Below, one piece after another: positions 30,245 through 39,589 of a stretch of DNA of 64,000 bases; within the stretch, counting starts at the first letter, position 1, and each line of letters opens with the position of its first letter. Source of the stretch: Diplonema japonicum (Eukaryota; Euglenozoa; Diplonemea; Diplonemida; Diplonemidae); the NCBI GenBank assembly GCA_964019335.1, contig OZ025726.1, positions 393,703 through 457,702 on the forward strand. Reading direction: 5' to 3'. Position numbers and translations under genes: made by a program. Under the pieces are notes generated by a model, which ran no database searches, was not told the origin of the DNA, and worked only from the letters and a program-made list of their open reading frames with translations.

Positions 30245-30257
30245 GGAGTGTTATGGG
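30245..30257 (-). repeat. piggyBac terminal inverted repeat, right
   Basis: Complement of the left 13-bp repeat, directly before TTAA at 30258. Confidence 0.9.
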
Positions 30258-30261
30258 TTAA

Positions 30262-30725
30262 TATTTTTCCCCGAATTTTGGGAAAGGAATTCCCTTGCCG
30301 TCAAAGAAAGGTGTGAACACTACGCAAGGGAGGAGGGTGCTGACACAACAAAAAGAAAAAGAAAAAAAGAAAAAAGTACAACAACGGCAAATCCCACTAG
30401 AGGACAACCCTTTAAAGAAGGTAATAATAAAAAAAAAAACAGAAAAACAAAAACTCACATATAAAAATAGAAAAGCGAATGTCTAATCATTAGAAGCAAA
30501 AAAAAAAAAATAAATAAAAAACAAATGGGAAAAAAAAAAGGAGGAGGGGAAAATAGGGTGAAACCAACCTTCTCAAACTATCGCATCATTGTCGCAAGAG
30601 AGTCAGTTTCGAAGGCAAGCATATAGAACAATCAGCGCGATGTGGTGAGGGTGGTAGAACGGACTTTGACTTCCGCCTGTTGTTCACAATTCTCAACTAA
30701 GTTCTATTCATGGAGCGGCAGCCTT
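30262..30725. other. Intergenic, A-rich
   Basis: About 460 bases of A-rich sequence (30340-30545) and a mixed stretch up to the pseudokinase stop. No gene recognised. Confidence 0.5.
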
Positions 30726-32276
30726 CTACGGCATAGGTGCGAATAACTCCTGCGGCACAGTAGGTAATCTAGACACGGTGTCGGCTCTGCAGTACCTAGG
30801 GGGCGACAAGGATTCCGTGAAGTCGTACGTCGTCTTCCTAGGGCTGGAAATAGCATGCAGCTGTTGGGCAAGAAGTTCGTACTTGGCGGCTTCAATGGCC
30901 TGCCTGAGTAGATTGATGTAGTCCCCGGACGACGTCGGCACCGCAGGTATCGCACAAAGGTCATCCTCTGAGACAGGGAACATAAGCTCCTTTACCAGAT
31001 TCACCAGCTGCTGTGGGACACAGATATCATCCCTCTTGAAGAAAGAGGCCACAGTGTCCCTTTGTGCCTCGAGGTACTCTTGCAAGGTTTTGAACTCCAG
31101 CACCTCAGGGGGGAAAACTTCTTCGAAGCCAGACAAGTGCAGCAAGACGGCACCCAGCTGGAAGTAGTCTACCTCAAAACACTTTATCTTCTCATCGTGA
31201 CTAAGGTGCTTCACATCCCTTACATTTTGATACATGGCAAGCTTGTACACGATGCCTGCGCTGTCTTTGATGGAAGCAACGATGGCGCTAGGTGTTATGT
31301 TTGTATGGATGAGGTTGTGCGAGTGCAGAGTTTTAAGCGCTTTGAAGATTCCTCTTCCAAGCTCTGTGACGTCCTCCCCTGTGGCATGGGGTATGTCGTA
31401 GTAAGAGTACATGATGTCTGTCTGCACGTAGAAGGTGTCCCCCGACACCCAGCAGTCCTTGTACCCGATCGAGTTGCAGTCTGCAATGGCAGACATTGCA
31501 CGCACTTCGAGTAGCAGGTCTTCTGTGAAGGGCTTCCTGTGCTCCTTCAGCGAGTAGAACATTCCATCCAGCACCGACTTCACTTTGTAGATCACGCAGT
31601 CATCATCGCTGTACGTGATGGCCTCTTCCTTAGGGTATCCCTCTTCGCGTGTGTCGCCCTCGTCACTGTCCATGACATCTGTATCCAGCATGTAGCACAG
31701 TGAGTCCTGTGTCTCCAGAACGTCGGAAGCACGACGCGACGAGCAAGGCGACACATTCACGTCCGCTGACCAGAACAAGAATTCGCTGAGCCTGTCCCTC
31801 TCCACCTTTTCTGGAAGTCTAAAGTTGCTTACTACAGAATGGTGCCTGCTCATGTGCTTTGGGCTGCATGATCGCGGGGACTTTGCTCCAAGGTGTTGTC
31901 TTGGAGTGCATGGTCTCGGGGACCTTACGGTAGGCAGGGGAGAAAGTCTCGGGTCATCCGCACCAAGTACTACGCCTGATGGTGAAAAGGGGTTGATCCT
32001 TGGCAGCTCACCACCATCAGACGTCACACGTTTGTGCCCCCTGTGAGGGTTCGTGGCCGACCGCTTCATAGGTGTTGTGGGGCACGAAAGACTGTCCCTC
32101 TTCACTAGGTTCATGTTGATGCTGCTGAAAAGATCCTCAGCCTTGCTACTGCACATGCTGCTAAAGAGATCCTGTCTCCGCCAGTCGCTTTGGTGGTCCA
32201 CAGGCATCGTGCGCTCCAAGAAATCTGTGTCCGTGAGACACCCAGGGCTTGTGGGAGTACTTAACTCAAGCGCCAT
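30726..32276 (-). CDS. Wee1-like pseudokinase
   Basis: A 516-aa single-exon frame. The N-terminal 170 residues are disordered and rich in S/T-P sites and basic serines (SPRPCTPRQ, SPRSCSPKH), suited to control by cyclin-dependent kinases. The kinase-like domain (about 220-470) has the Wee1 layout: DDDCVIYKVKSVLDGMFYSLKEH (ATP-site Lys in SLKEH), LLLEVRAMSAI, SIGYKDCWVSGDTFYVQTDIM. The catalytic loop reads HNLIHTNITPSAIV, so the HRD aspartate is missing. No DFG is seen; YKLAMYQNV stands in its place. A glycine-rich loop is also lacking. It probably cannot phosphorylate and may act as a scaffold or regulator. Wee1 kinases inhibit CDK1 at G2/M; whether this one acts in the cell cycle is unknown. 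Confidence 0.75.
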   Translation of the reverse strand: MALELSTPTSPGCLTDTDFLERTMPVDHQSDWRRQDLFSSMCSSKAEDLFSSINMNLVKRDSLSCPTTPMKRSATNPHRGHKRVTSDGGELPRINPFSPSGVVLGADDPRLSPLPTVRSPRPCTPRQHLGAKSPRSCSPKHMSRHHSVVSNFRLPEKVERDRLSEFLFWSADVNVSPCSSRRASDVLETQDSLCYMLDTDVMDSDEGDTREEGYPKEEAITYSDDDCVIYKVKSVLDGMFYSLKEHRKPFTEDLLLEVRAMSAIADCNSIGYKDCWVSGDTFYVQTDIMYSYYDIPHATGEDVTELGRGIFKALKTLHSHNLIHTNITPSAIVASIKDSAGIVYKLAMYQNVRDVKHLSHDEKIKCFEVDYFQLGAVLLHLSGFEEVFPPEVLEFKTLQEYLEAQRDTVASFFKRDDICVPQQLVNLVKELMFPVSEDDLCAIPAVPTSSGDYINLLRQAIEAAKYELLAQQLHAISSPRKTTYDFTESLSPPRYCRADTVSRLPTVPQELFAPMP

Positions 32277-32366
32277 CTTCTTGTCCTTTGTGTTGGATGT
32301 TAATAATGTTTAGGAATGTTGAACAAAAAACTGAGCGAACGGCAGTGCAGTCTTGGAAAAGACCTA

Positions 32367-34409
32367 CTAGTGGCCCCACCATGCCTTGTGCCGTGCAAGG
32401 CACATGTTGCATTCTTCATCGTCTTTTAAGAACTCCACATCAAGGTTTGCGTCATGCAACATGTCGTTGGCTATGACGGTCAGGCCTTCTCGGTATTCAA
32501 ACCACAGCGCAGACAGTTTACTTGAGAAGCTATTGTGGTGAAGAAATTGCTTGTCGGGAGACAAATCGCTGATAAGGGAGCCGTAGTCCAGGCACCATTC
32601 GGTGGTGATGCGCCACGCCAGAGAAGTGACCATGTAGGAATGGCACAATACTTGCTTTTGATGGTGATACAGTGTTGCGAGGTAAAATTGCTGCAGCTTG
32701 GGGTATACAGCAGATGCCCTTTCACACTCTACGAGCATTGCTGCATTCGCTTCATTCACTATTCTGTCACACTCGACTGCAAGCAGTTTGAGGTATGTGT
32801 TCTTTATTTCCTTCCTTTGACGCACGGACTTGAGCACTTCGGAGCTCACCCATGTTGATGTCCTGCACCACTCCTCGAAGCACTGTTGCCGTGTCTCAAG
32901 CTCTACATTATAAGGGCAGTAGAGGATTCTTAGTGGTACCTTCGTCGAGCCTGTCCTCTTGTCCATCACGTGGTGGAACACACTAGTACAGATTTCCTTG
33001 GGCGTCCTATTTTTCGTATTCAGACGTAGGTGTGGGTCGGACCACGTTCGCACAAGACACTTAGACACAGTCACGAGCGATGGGCATATTGAGTTTGAGT
33101 ATGCAATGCAGTTTAAAGCACCCTCTCTGCACTCACCTAAGAGTTTGATGCCAGGTGTTGCTGACATGCACCTCAAGACGTCAACACCATCTGGGACCTT
33201 GCCCAGGAGGAGACGGAAGAGGTCAAGCTTGCACAGCAAACTGATAGCAGGGGGCATGGAGTTAGGTAAAGACCCCATATGGTAGTCGAAAGGGTATTCC
33301 AACTTACTCTTGGAAGACAACGACTTAGCGGCAGAACTCTCAACCAACATCAACAGGGAATAGCCTTCTTCTTCACTTGCTCCGAGCAGTGTTCTGGAGG
33401 TGTCCCAGGCATGCATCAAAGCGCAATGCAGTGCGTTCCCATATTGATGAGGGGCCAGTGCCCTTTCCTGTATAGTGCACCGCTCAGTGTCTTCGAGCTT
33501 AACTAGTTTCCACAGCATCACGCCCAGACCCTGCGTATGGTCCTTGAAGATTGACGAGAAGCTGGTGTTCTCGAGAATAGCGATGAAAATCATCTTGTTC
33601 TTGTGCAACAAGTCAAGTGTATTCTTTGCAAATTTGAAGTACTTCAAGGTCAAGCAGGACCTTTCGTACATTTCCATGTCATGCAGACACGTTGTGGCGT
33701 GCCCTGCGATACTGCTAGCTTGCTCGTCAGCTAAGTTTGCGCGATCATTGCACTCATCGAGCTCGAGGGAGGCAAAGCCATCAAACCCCTTCCTCGACAA
33801 GAGGTACGAGTGCACTTTCGTCTTGTAGAGGTCTAAGGTAAGCCTTTCCTTGCAGTCCTTGTTGCAGATCTCATCGCGCTTGGCACGCTCGCTGTCGAAG
33901 AAGGATACTCGCGTAAGGCATTCTGCAGCGTCTGTAGTCATAGCCACCCACAGGTATTTCTCTTCCAATGTGATCCAGTACCGTTGCACGTCGTGGCTCT
34001 CCAACAGCGCATCTTCTGCCACAACCATCTCACGAGTCCGACACTCTTGCATGTGGTTTGTTTTACTTAACATGTTGCTGATGAAGTTCTTGCTCGACTG
34101 AGCTTTTGTCATTTCCTCCTGATTTTCTACTCTGCGTCTGCCCTCTTCTTCTTCCCTCCTCAAGAAGTATACCCTTCGAACATTGCACCCTCTAGAGATA
34201 GAGGGGTATCGCGAATCAGGCCTGCTACTCTTTCTGCTGATAGCGCATATATCGGTTGAGTACATAACCTGGAGGAATGAGGAGAGTGCAGAAGAGCAGT
34301 AAAAAAAGTCTACAAGTGTACGTATAAACCACCACTGCATGAGGCAGTGCTCTATGGTGTCTAAGAAATCTAGAAGCCTAATTCGAATGGTACGCTCTTG
34401 TGATTGCAT
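32367..34409 (-). CDS. Unknown protein, about 580-680 aa
   Basis: The open frame gives 680 aa from ATG 34409, but that start overlaps the 3' end of the upstream gene (stop at 34378). A later Met at 34112 (MTKAQSSKNFISNML, leaving 581 aa) may be the true start. No domain was recognised. The middle (YGNALHCALMHAWDTSR, then EEEGYSLLMLVESS) is faintly ankyrin-like. The C-terminal 180 residues are helical with many Cys/His (YRIVNEANAAML..., DEECNMCLARHKAWWGH). Codon use and length support a real gene. Confidence 0.65.
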   Translation of the reverse strand: MQSQERTIRIRLLDFLDTIEHCLMQWWFIRTLVDFFYCSSALSSFLQVMYSTDICAISRKSSRPDSRYPSISRGCNVRRVYFLRREEEEGRRRVENQEEMTKAQSSKNFISNMLSKTNHMQECRTREMVVAEDALLESHDVQRYWITLEEKYLWVAMTTDAAECLTRVSFFDSERAKRDEICNKDCKERLTLDLYKTKVHSYLLSRKGFDGFASLELDECNDRANLADEQASSIAGHATTCLHDMEMYERSCLTLKYFKFAKNTLDLLHKNKMIFIAILENTSFSSIFKDHTQGLGVMLWKLVKLEDTERCTIQERALAPHQYGNALHCALMHAWDTSRTLLGASEEEGYSLLMLVESSAAKSLSSKSKLEYPFDYHMGSLPNSMPPAISLLCKLDLFRLLLGKVPDGVDVLRCMSATPGIKLLGECREGALNCIAYSNSICPSLVTVSKCLVRTWSDPHLRLNTKNRTPKEICTSVFHHVMDKRTGSTKVPLRILYCPYNVELETRQQCFEEWCRTSTWVSSEVLKSVRQRKEIKNTYLKLLAVECDRIVNEANAAMLVECERASAVYPKLQQFYLATLYHHQKQVLCHSYMVTSLAWRITTEWCLDYGSLISDLSPDKQFLHHNSFSSKLSALWFEYREGLTVIANDMLHDANLDVEFLKDDEECNMCLARHKAWWGH

Positions 34410-35348
34410 TTTGCTGCCTCTTCAGCCTCTCAAGTGCATTCTTGCGGATACCCAGTGTCTTGTAGATTGCCAACCTCTTGCGCGAAGAGGTGCAGATTAG
34501 CTCCAGGAGGGCCGATCCGTTTGCGTTTCGTGTGTGCAGGAGAACATTCTAGTAGAAGTGGTTTGGTTGGTGCAGCTTATAATGAATACCTTTGTGGTGT
34601 AGTTCTCGATGACTTCATACAGTTCACTGATGGGCACTTCTAAGATGGGGTTCCTGTCGTAGTGGTGCAAGAAGATAATGTTAGTGGGTGTTATCCTGAG
34701 GCTGACACTCGAAGAGAGTGGTTCCAGTTTGGGCATAGGGTCCCCGTCATTGAGGTGCCTGTCTATAGTGCACCCGTTCATGCTGATACCGGACCCGAAC
34801 TCAATAGCTGAGTTGCATTGGAACTCTTCCTCGGTGAGAAGCTGTGGCTGTGTTGCTTGTTAATTGCGATTGCAGCATACCATTCTCGTCCCGTTGGGCG
34901 AGTGATGTTGCACGCTGGCCGTGTCTTCAGGGACGGCTTGATGCACTTGGGGGGTTGGTTGTGGCTGCGGTTGGTGATGCTGCGGTGGCATAAAATGAGG
35001 CTGTGGGTGTTGCTGTTGTGGTTGTGGCTGAGGCTGTAGTTGTTGTGACTGGGGTGGGTGGTACTGCTGCTGCGTCTGCTGCTGTTGCATCTGTTGCAGA
35101 ACGCCGCTGCTTTGAAGCTGCTTTAGTCTCATCTCCCAATCAGTCGTCGGTTCCGCCTGGCCCTGAGGAACCATTGAACCGAATTGGCTTCGAACACCTT
35201 TCAAAAAGGAAGACGCCGTGTCAGGGGAACCACTGCCCTTCGCGTTGTCTTCCCAGCCAGGTCTCAGTGCCTCACCTTCATGACTTGGGGCCAGACCTGC
35301 CGCGCCTGCACCAGGACCCGTGGGAGGTATCCATGCAGGAAAAGCCAT
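34378..35348 (-). CDS. Q/P-rich protein with a C-terminal PH/PTB-like domain
   Basis: Exons 35348-34881, 34847-34590, 34548-34378 with introns of 33 and 41 nt (both GTAT...AG, phase 0); 298 aa. Residues 75-150 are dominated by Gln, Pro and His repeats. After the first splice, PQLLTEEEFQCNSAIEFGSGI leads into a compact domain: VSLRITPTNIIFLHHYDRNPILEVPISEL (two beta strands and a turn), then across the second splice NVLLHTRNANGSALLELICTSSRKRLAIYKTL. The strand order and closing helix resemble a PTB/PH-like fold (FERM, talin or PTB type), which binds peptides or phosphoinositides. This is my reading, not a confirmed match. Without splicing it looks like two unrelated short ORFs. Confidence 0.7.
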
Positions 35349-35668
35349 ATGTTACCCTGTGTTGTGTTCGCATCAACGTATGCAGCCAGAATGAGAGTCG
35401 AGAGGCAGCGACAGATTGCATGGAATCTTCTTGTAAAAGAAGAGGTACACTATTAGTGGTACACTATTAGAGGTACACTATACTTGTCGCGACGCAAACC
35501 AAATCTACATTCGCATCGCATCTTTTTTGTATATCACTGTGATGGGGTTTTCCGGTACAAAGTTAGGGACTACTTTAAAAAAAGGGGTGAAGATGAAGAA
35601 GAGTGGTACATCAATTCAATTTAGGCCATTTCGGAGGCGGGCTGTGTTGTTTTTTTTTCGGGAAATAA

Positions 35669-36385
35669 TCAAAAAAGGGCATACGTGTCAGGATCGTGAG
35701 CTGGTTTTTTCTCGATAGGGAATCTAGCATCTTTTATAACGGGGCAGCCCCTGTTTTTGAACCACACCCTGGCGGCGTTCGCCTGCTGGACGGTGATGAA
35801 GGTTAGGAAACCGAAGCCTTTTAAAAGGGAGGAAGTGGGGGATTCCGGTACCAAGTGGATATCCATGAGACCATGGACCTGAGCGAGTGCCGTCCTAACA
35901 TGAGACTCAGGAACAGTACGGTCTTGCAGGGTCACGAAGAGCTTGTTCTGCGGCTCGCCCTCTGGGTGAGTGTAGGGCATGCTTGCTTGCATCTTCTGCT
36001 GAAGCTGTATTTGTTGCTGCTGCTGCTGGTGTTGTTGTTGCTGTTGTTGATTGAACTGTTCTCTTTGTCTCTTAGCCGCCTTCTTAGCGCTCGGCGGCCA
36101 CTCCGGCTGGTACACCGCCACACTCATAGTTGCATCGCCTCCATATTTCGCCACCAGATTATTCAACGTTTTCATCTTGCTCTCCAAATATAACATTTCT
36201 AGCTCCAAGAACCGCTTTGCCTTGTACATTGTAGGCAACACCATCTCCTCCGATCTCATTAGCTCCTCTACCTTTTCCTTGTTATAAAGTGCCAGATATA
36301 AATAACCCAAGTGATCCACCTTCACTGGGCATGGGCTTATCGTCTCCACTTCGAACAGGCATTTCACGTACTGCAGCGATGCCAT
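35669..36385 (-). CDS. RRM-type RNA-binding protein
   Basis: A 238-aa single-exon frame. The N-terminal 85 residues are helical and unrecognised (MASLQYVKCLFEVETISPCP...). A basic helix (PPSAKKAAKRQREQF) and an almost pure Gln tract follow. Residues about 147-235 form an RNA recognition motif: NKLFVTLQDRTV (RNP2-like), a helix (ESHVRTALAQV), LLKGFGFLTFITV (RNP1-like: G-F-G-F-L-T-F) and ANAARVWFKNRG. It binds single-stranded RNA; targets unknown. The poly-Gln tract may vary in length between strains. Confidence 0.75.
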   Translation of the reverse strand: MASLQYVKCLFEVETISPCPVKVDHLGYLYLALYNKEKVEELMRSEEMVLPTMYKAKRFLELEMLYLESKMKTLNNLVAKYGGDATMSVAVYQPEWPPSAKKAAKRQREQFNQQQQQQHQQQQQQIQLQQKMQASMPYTHPEGEPQNKLFVTLQDRTVPESHVRTALAQVHGLMDIHLVPESPTSSLLKGFGFLTFITVQQANAARVWFKNRGCPVIKDARFPIEKKPAHDPDTYALF

Positions 36386-36652
36386 CTGGTGTGCTCCTGT
36401 AGTGGCTGATGGTTTGTAAAGAAATAAAAAGAACTGAAAGAAAACTGATTACCGAGATGCAGACCTTGGTCTTCTGCAGACACTAAGCACAGTTTCGAGC
36501 CTTAAAAAACTTCCCATAAAGGATAGCAAACAAAGAGCCAGCTCTGTGACGTGATGCTTCGCCTACGAGATCGAGCTGCCCTATTTCAAAGGCTCACTTG
36601 CCTCCCAAGTAAGCAAGCACTATTCTCCTTGATACCAAATACGAGCTTCTGA

Positions 36653-37394
36653 CTATATCTTTCTTCCACGCTTCCTTAGCGCCTCTTTCACTTCATCAAG
36701 CGTTTCCTAATAGAGTGTGCATAGCAAAGCATGGCATACCTGCAATTTGTCAACTGATTCTTGCAATTTTTTGACTTCATCTCTGAGATTACTTTCCGGT
36801 GTTGCAATCCGTGGAGTGGTTTCAGAGGACACGATGCCGATCTTCTTGAGCACCCACCGGAGGGGCACCAACACGAAGATGTACATCGCTGTGAGGCCGG
36901 CCAAGCCCAGGAGCCCCATGAGAGCATACAAGCGGTACTTCTTCGCACCGATTGACTCATATCCCATTTTGTCCTCGTTCTGGTACGTCCCTTTTACAAT
37001 CATGTTGTAAGCGGACTGGATCTTCTGAAACTCATCAAGAGACCCCCCTTTGTCAGGGTGATTAGTCAGTGACAGCCTTCTGTAGGCTGCTTTCACTTCC
37101 TCTACAGGCGCACCCTCCTTTAACCCCAGCACCTGGTATGGTGACCCGTTCTCTTTCACCCACGATGCTGACTGCATACTATCCTGTGCGTGTTGCCGCA
37201 CTTGGTCCTTCCACTGTTGCGTTTTGGTGAGAACAATACAAACATACTTTCTGCCACTGTGATCCCTGCGTGTTGTACCTCGCCTGCCGAGCTCTTGGAC
37301 CCTTGAAAATCTGAAACCTTTGCAACCCATGTTGCCTGAGGCTGCCCGCTCCTCGTATGACGAGGGGGACTGATGCCAAACTTGATCGCAGCAT
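36653..37394 (-). CDS. DNAJC30-like mitochondrial J-domain protein
   Basis: Exons 37394-37248, 37213-36740, 36706-36653 with introns of 34 and 33 nt (GTATGT...ACAG, GTATGC...TTAG; phase 0); 224 aa. The N-terminus (MLRSSLASVPLVIRGAGSL) is Arg/Ser-rich and lacks acids, a mitochondrial targeting sequence that is only seen once the first intron is removed. The J-domain follows (about 67-118): SPYQVLGLKEGAPVEEVKAAYRRLSLTNHPDKGG with the HPD triplet intact. A transmembrane helix comes after it (LYALMGLLGLAGLTAMYIFVLV), then a coiled-coil tail. J-domain before a membrane helix and this length match DNAJC30, an inner-membrane Hsp70 co-chaperone. Confidence 0.8.
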
Positions 37395-37442
37395 TTTCCT
37401 TTGGTATAATATGTTTCTAGAACACAGAAAAGAACAATGAAA

Positions 37443-39527
37443 TCACGCGGTGCAGTGGCTTCTTTCGAACGTTGTATGCAACGCAGCGATGCTTGTGAGC
37501 TGGACAAGAGAGGTACCCTTAACGAGGCGGCTGGGGGGCACAAAGTCTGTTTTCAGGGATGGAAGTATAGAAACAGGGAAGAACGCAGATATCGGTGATG
37601 TGTGTGGGGGTGGGATATGGTCGAAGGATGAGCCACAAGGTGTGTATAGGGCAGAGAGCTCTGTGGCTAGGGTTTGATAAACGAGCTCAGAAGAATCACC
37701 AGCTTCCCACGGCACATCGGAACCGACACGCAACATCAGCAAGGGAACCCCTTCCAGTGGAGGGACGAAGCCATTCCACACACGGGGCAAGGTAGTGACT
37801 TTCCCATCTGCAGAGACACCCACACCAACGTCCTGCAAAACTGTCCTGTGTTTCACCAAGCAGTCCACCAATGCAGTACAAATCTCCTGCTTATCCCCAT
37901 CAGAGGGTTCCCACACGCCCGGTATTGAAAGAGCAACCTCACAAAGATCAGCGATTCTAGGAGGGTCAGTAAAGTTGAGAAGTGACTTGCAGCTTCCTCT
38001 CAGGATTCTCTGATACGCAGCTTCTTTCATCACAACTTTCAAATCCAGAAAGTAAATATCGTCTGCACTCCTGAGGATAGCGGCTCTGTCATTCACCATC
38101 CCCACTTGCTCCATGGTGCTAAAAACTTCTTTCATTCTTGCGTGTGCTGATTCTTGGATCCTTTCAGTGGCTAGCACCCTGCCATGCTTAGGGGGGTTTT
38201 GTGTTGGCAGGAGCTGCTTAAACGGATTGGCCTTCTCATTTTTTGAGCTGTCGACTTTAAGCTCGATGTTGCCCGGCTTCATGATCACTGAGTCCACCAT
38301 GATGTCCTTATCCCCATCGAGCACTACGCTTTTGAAGGGTTTGGTACTGGCGTGTTTTGGCGTGTCCGTGCTTAGTGCAGCGCTCTCGGTTACTGCGCGT
38401 TTCTTTAGGTGCTCTTTGCCGCTCTCCTTGTTTTCGGTGACTTCGTCTTCTTCAAGTTTCCGTTTCTTCGCCCCAAGTTCTTCCTTCAGCACGACTATGG
38501 GGAACTGCTTCGAAACTTCTACAGCAGTATTCAACTTCGCCGTGATGGCGTCATGCACTCCAGATGCGATCAGGTCCTCCTTCAAGAGAGCTACTTCTGC
38601 TTTGGTAGGGTGCACATTCACATCAACTTCGTTAGCAGGCACTGTGATGGACAGAAATATGAAGGGGTGCTTCCCTTTTCCAAGGAAGGGTTGATAAGCC
38701 TGCGAGACTGCTTTTTGTATGGGAGAACAGTCTACAAGCCTTCCGTTCGCAAAGTACGTAGATATAATCCTTCTCACTGAAAAGAAGCTGCCTGTGAACA
38801 GGCCTTTTACAGTAGCATCCGGTGTGTCGATGGCCAGCTCGTGTATGTGGTTGCTGATGTCAAGCCCGAAGGCCGTGGGGATGACCCCGACAGAGGTGTC
38901 AGGGCACCCCGATGTGTTGAGGTCGGGTGGTATGTTGAAGTCCTTTCTGCAAATGAACTTCGTCTTTGGGTATTGCACAGAATAGCGCTTCACAACCTCC
39001 AAGATCCTTGAATACTCCGTGAAGCTAGACCGCAGAGAGGCCTTCCGCACAGGAAGGTTGTAAAAGAGGTCATCCACAGCCACAGAAGTCCCCTCGGGGC
39101 ACGTCACAATGCCAGGAACTGCTTCCTTCATCTCACCGTTTGCGTAGCTTGCCGAAAGTCCGTTACTAGCACCGTGCCTCTTAGTGGTGATTCTGACGCG
39201 GGCCACGTAGGTTATGGACGCAAGCGCCTCACCCCTAAACCCGAACGTACTCACTTTCTCGAGCTCCTCATATTTAGAGAGCTTTGAAGTCGTGAACCTC
39301 TCGCAAACCCTTTTCATGTCTGCAGGTCTGACCCCATCGCCATTGTCCATCACCACCAGCTTAGTTCCACCGTTCTTTGCTACTATTGTCACCTGCGTAG
39401 CGTGAGCATCAAGACTGTTCTCAATCAACTCCTTTATGGCATGGCAGGGGCGTTGCACAACCTCGCCGGCTGCTATCTTGTTGACCACATCTTGTGGCAG
39501 CTTCTTGATAGTCTCTGCAGTGTCCAT
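37443..39527 (-). CDS. MLH1: MLH1, MutL-family mismatch repair ATPase
   Basis: The ATG at 39527 (MDTAETIKKLPQDVVNKIAAGEVV) gives 694 aa. The GHKL ATPase motifs are intact: IKELIENSLDA (E-x3-N), DNGDGV, TFGFRGEALASI, then GTSVAVDDLFYNLPVRKA and the NVHPTKAEV strand that ends the transducer domain. After a charged linker, the C-terminal dimerisation domain fits MLH1 more than PMS2: no DQHA metal site is seen, but an MLH1-like end (LHTTFER) is. MLH1 pairs with PMS1/PMS2 and acts after MutS in mismatch repair and meiotic crossing-over. Odd point: yeast and human MLH1 end in FERC, which completes the PMS1 endonuclease site; here the end is FERSHCTA, so the Cys is displaced. Confidence 0.88.
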   Translation of the reverse strand: MDTAETIKKLPQDVVNKIAAGEVVQRPCHAIKELIENSLDAHATQVTIVAKNGGTKLVVMDNGDGVRPADMKRVCERFTTSKLSKYEELEKVSTFGFRGEALASITYVARVRITTKRHGASNGLSASYANGEMKEAVPGIVTCPEGTSVAVDDLFYNLPVRKASLRSSFTEYSRILEVVKRYSVQYPKTKFICRKDFNIPPDLNTSGCPDTSVGVIPTAFGLDISNHIHELAIDTPDATVKGLFTGSFFSVRRIISTYFANGRLVDCSPIQKAVSQAYQPFLGKGKHPFIFLSITVPANEVDVNVHPTKAEVALLKEDLIASGVHDAITAKLNTAVEVSKQFPIVVLKEELGAKKRKLEEDEVTENKESGKEHLKKRAVTESAALSTDTPKHASTKPFKSVVLDGDKDIMVDSVIMKPGNIELKVDSSKNEKANPFKQLLPTQNPPKHGRVLATERIQESAHARMKEVFSTMEQVGMVNDRAAILRSADDIYFLDLKVVMKEAAYQRILRGSCKSLLNFTDPPRIADLCEVALSIPGVWEPSDGDKQEICTALVDCLVKHRTVLQDVGVGVSADGKVTTLPRVWNGFVPPLEGVPLLMLRVGSDVPWEAGDSSELVYQTLATELSALYTPCGSSFDHIPPPHTSPISAFFPVSILPSLKTDFVPPSRLVKGTSLVQLTSIAALHTTFERSHCTA

Positions 39528-39589
39528 ATCTACCTGCACATGGACTAGACTGGTGTAATTAAGGAAGACAAAACTCAAAGAAGGCATAA

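Larger units (their letters stand above)
28567..30261. mobile_element. Decayed piggyBac DNA transposon, ends intact
   Basis: A 1687-bp element (28571-30257) flanked on both sides by TTAA (28567-28570 and 30258-30261), the piggyBac target duplication. It begins and ends with a perfect 13-bp inverted repeat, CCCATAACACTCC (28571-28583, and its complement at 30245-30257). Inside, on the minus strand, are remains of a piggyBac transposase (separate entry). It is shorter than typical autonomous elements (about 2.4 kb), consistent with internal loss. It sits between two minus-strand host genes and does not interrupt one. Confidence 0.9.
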
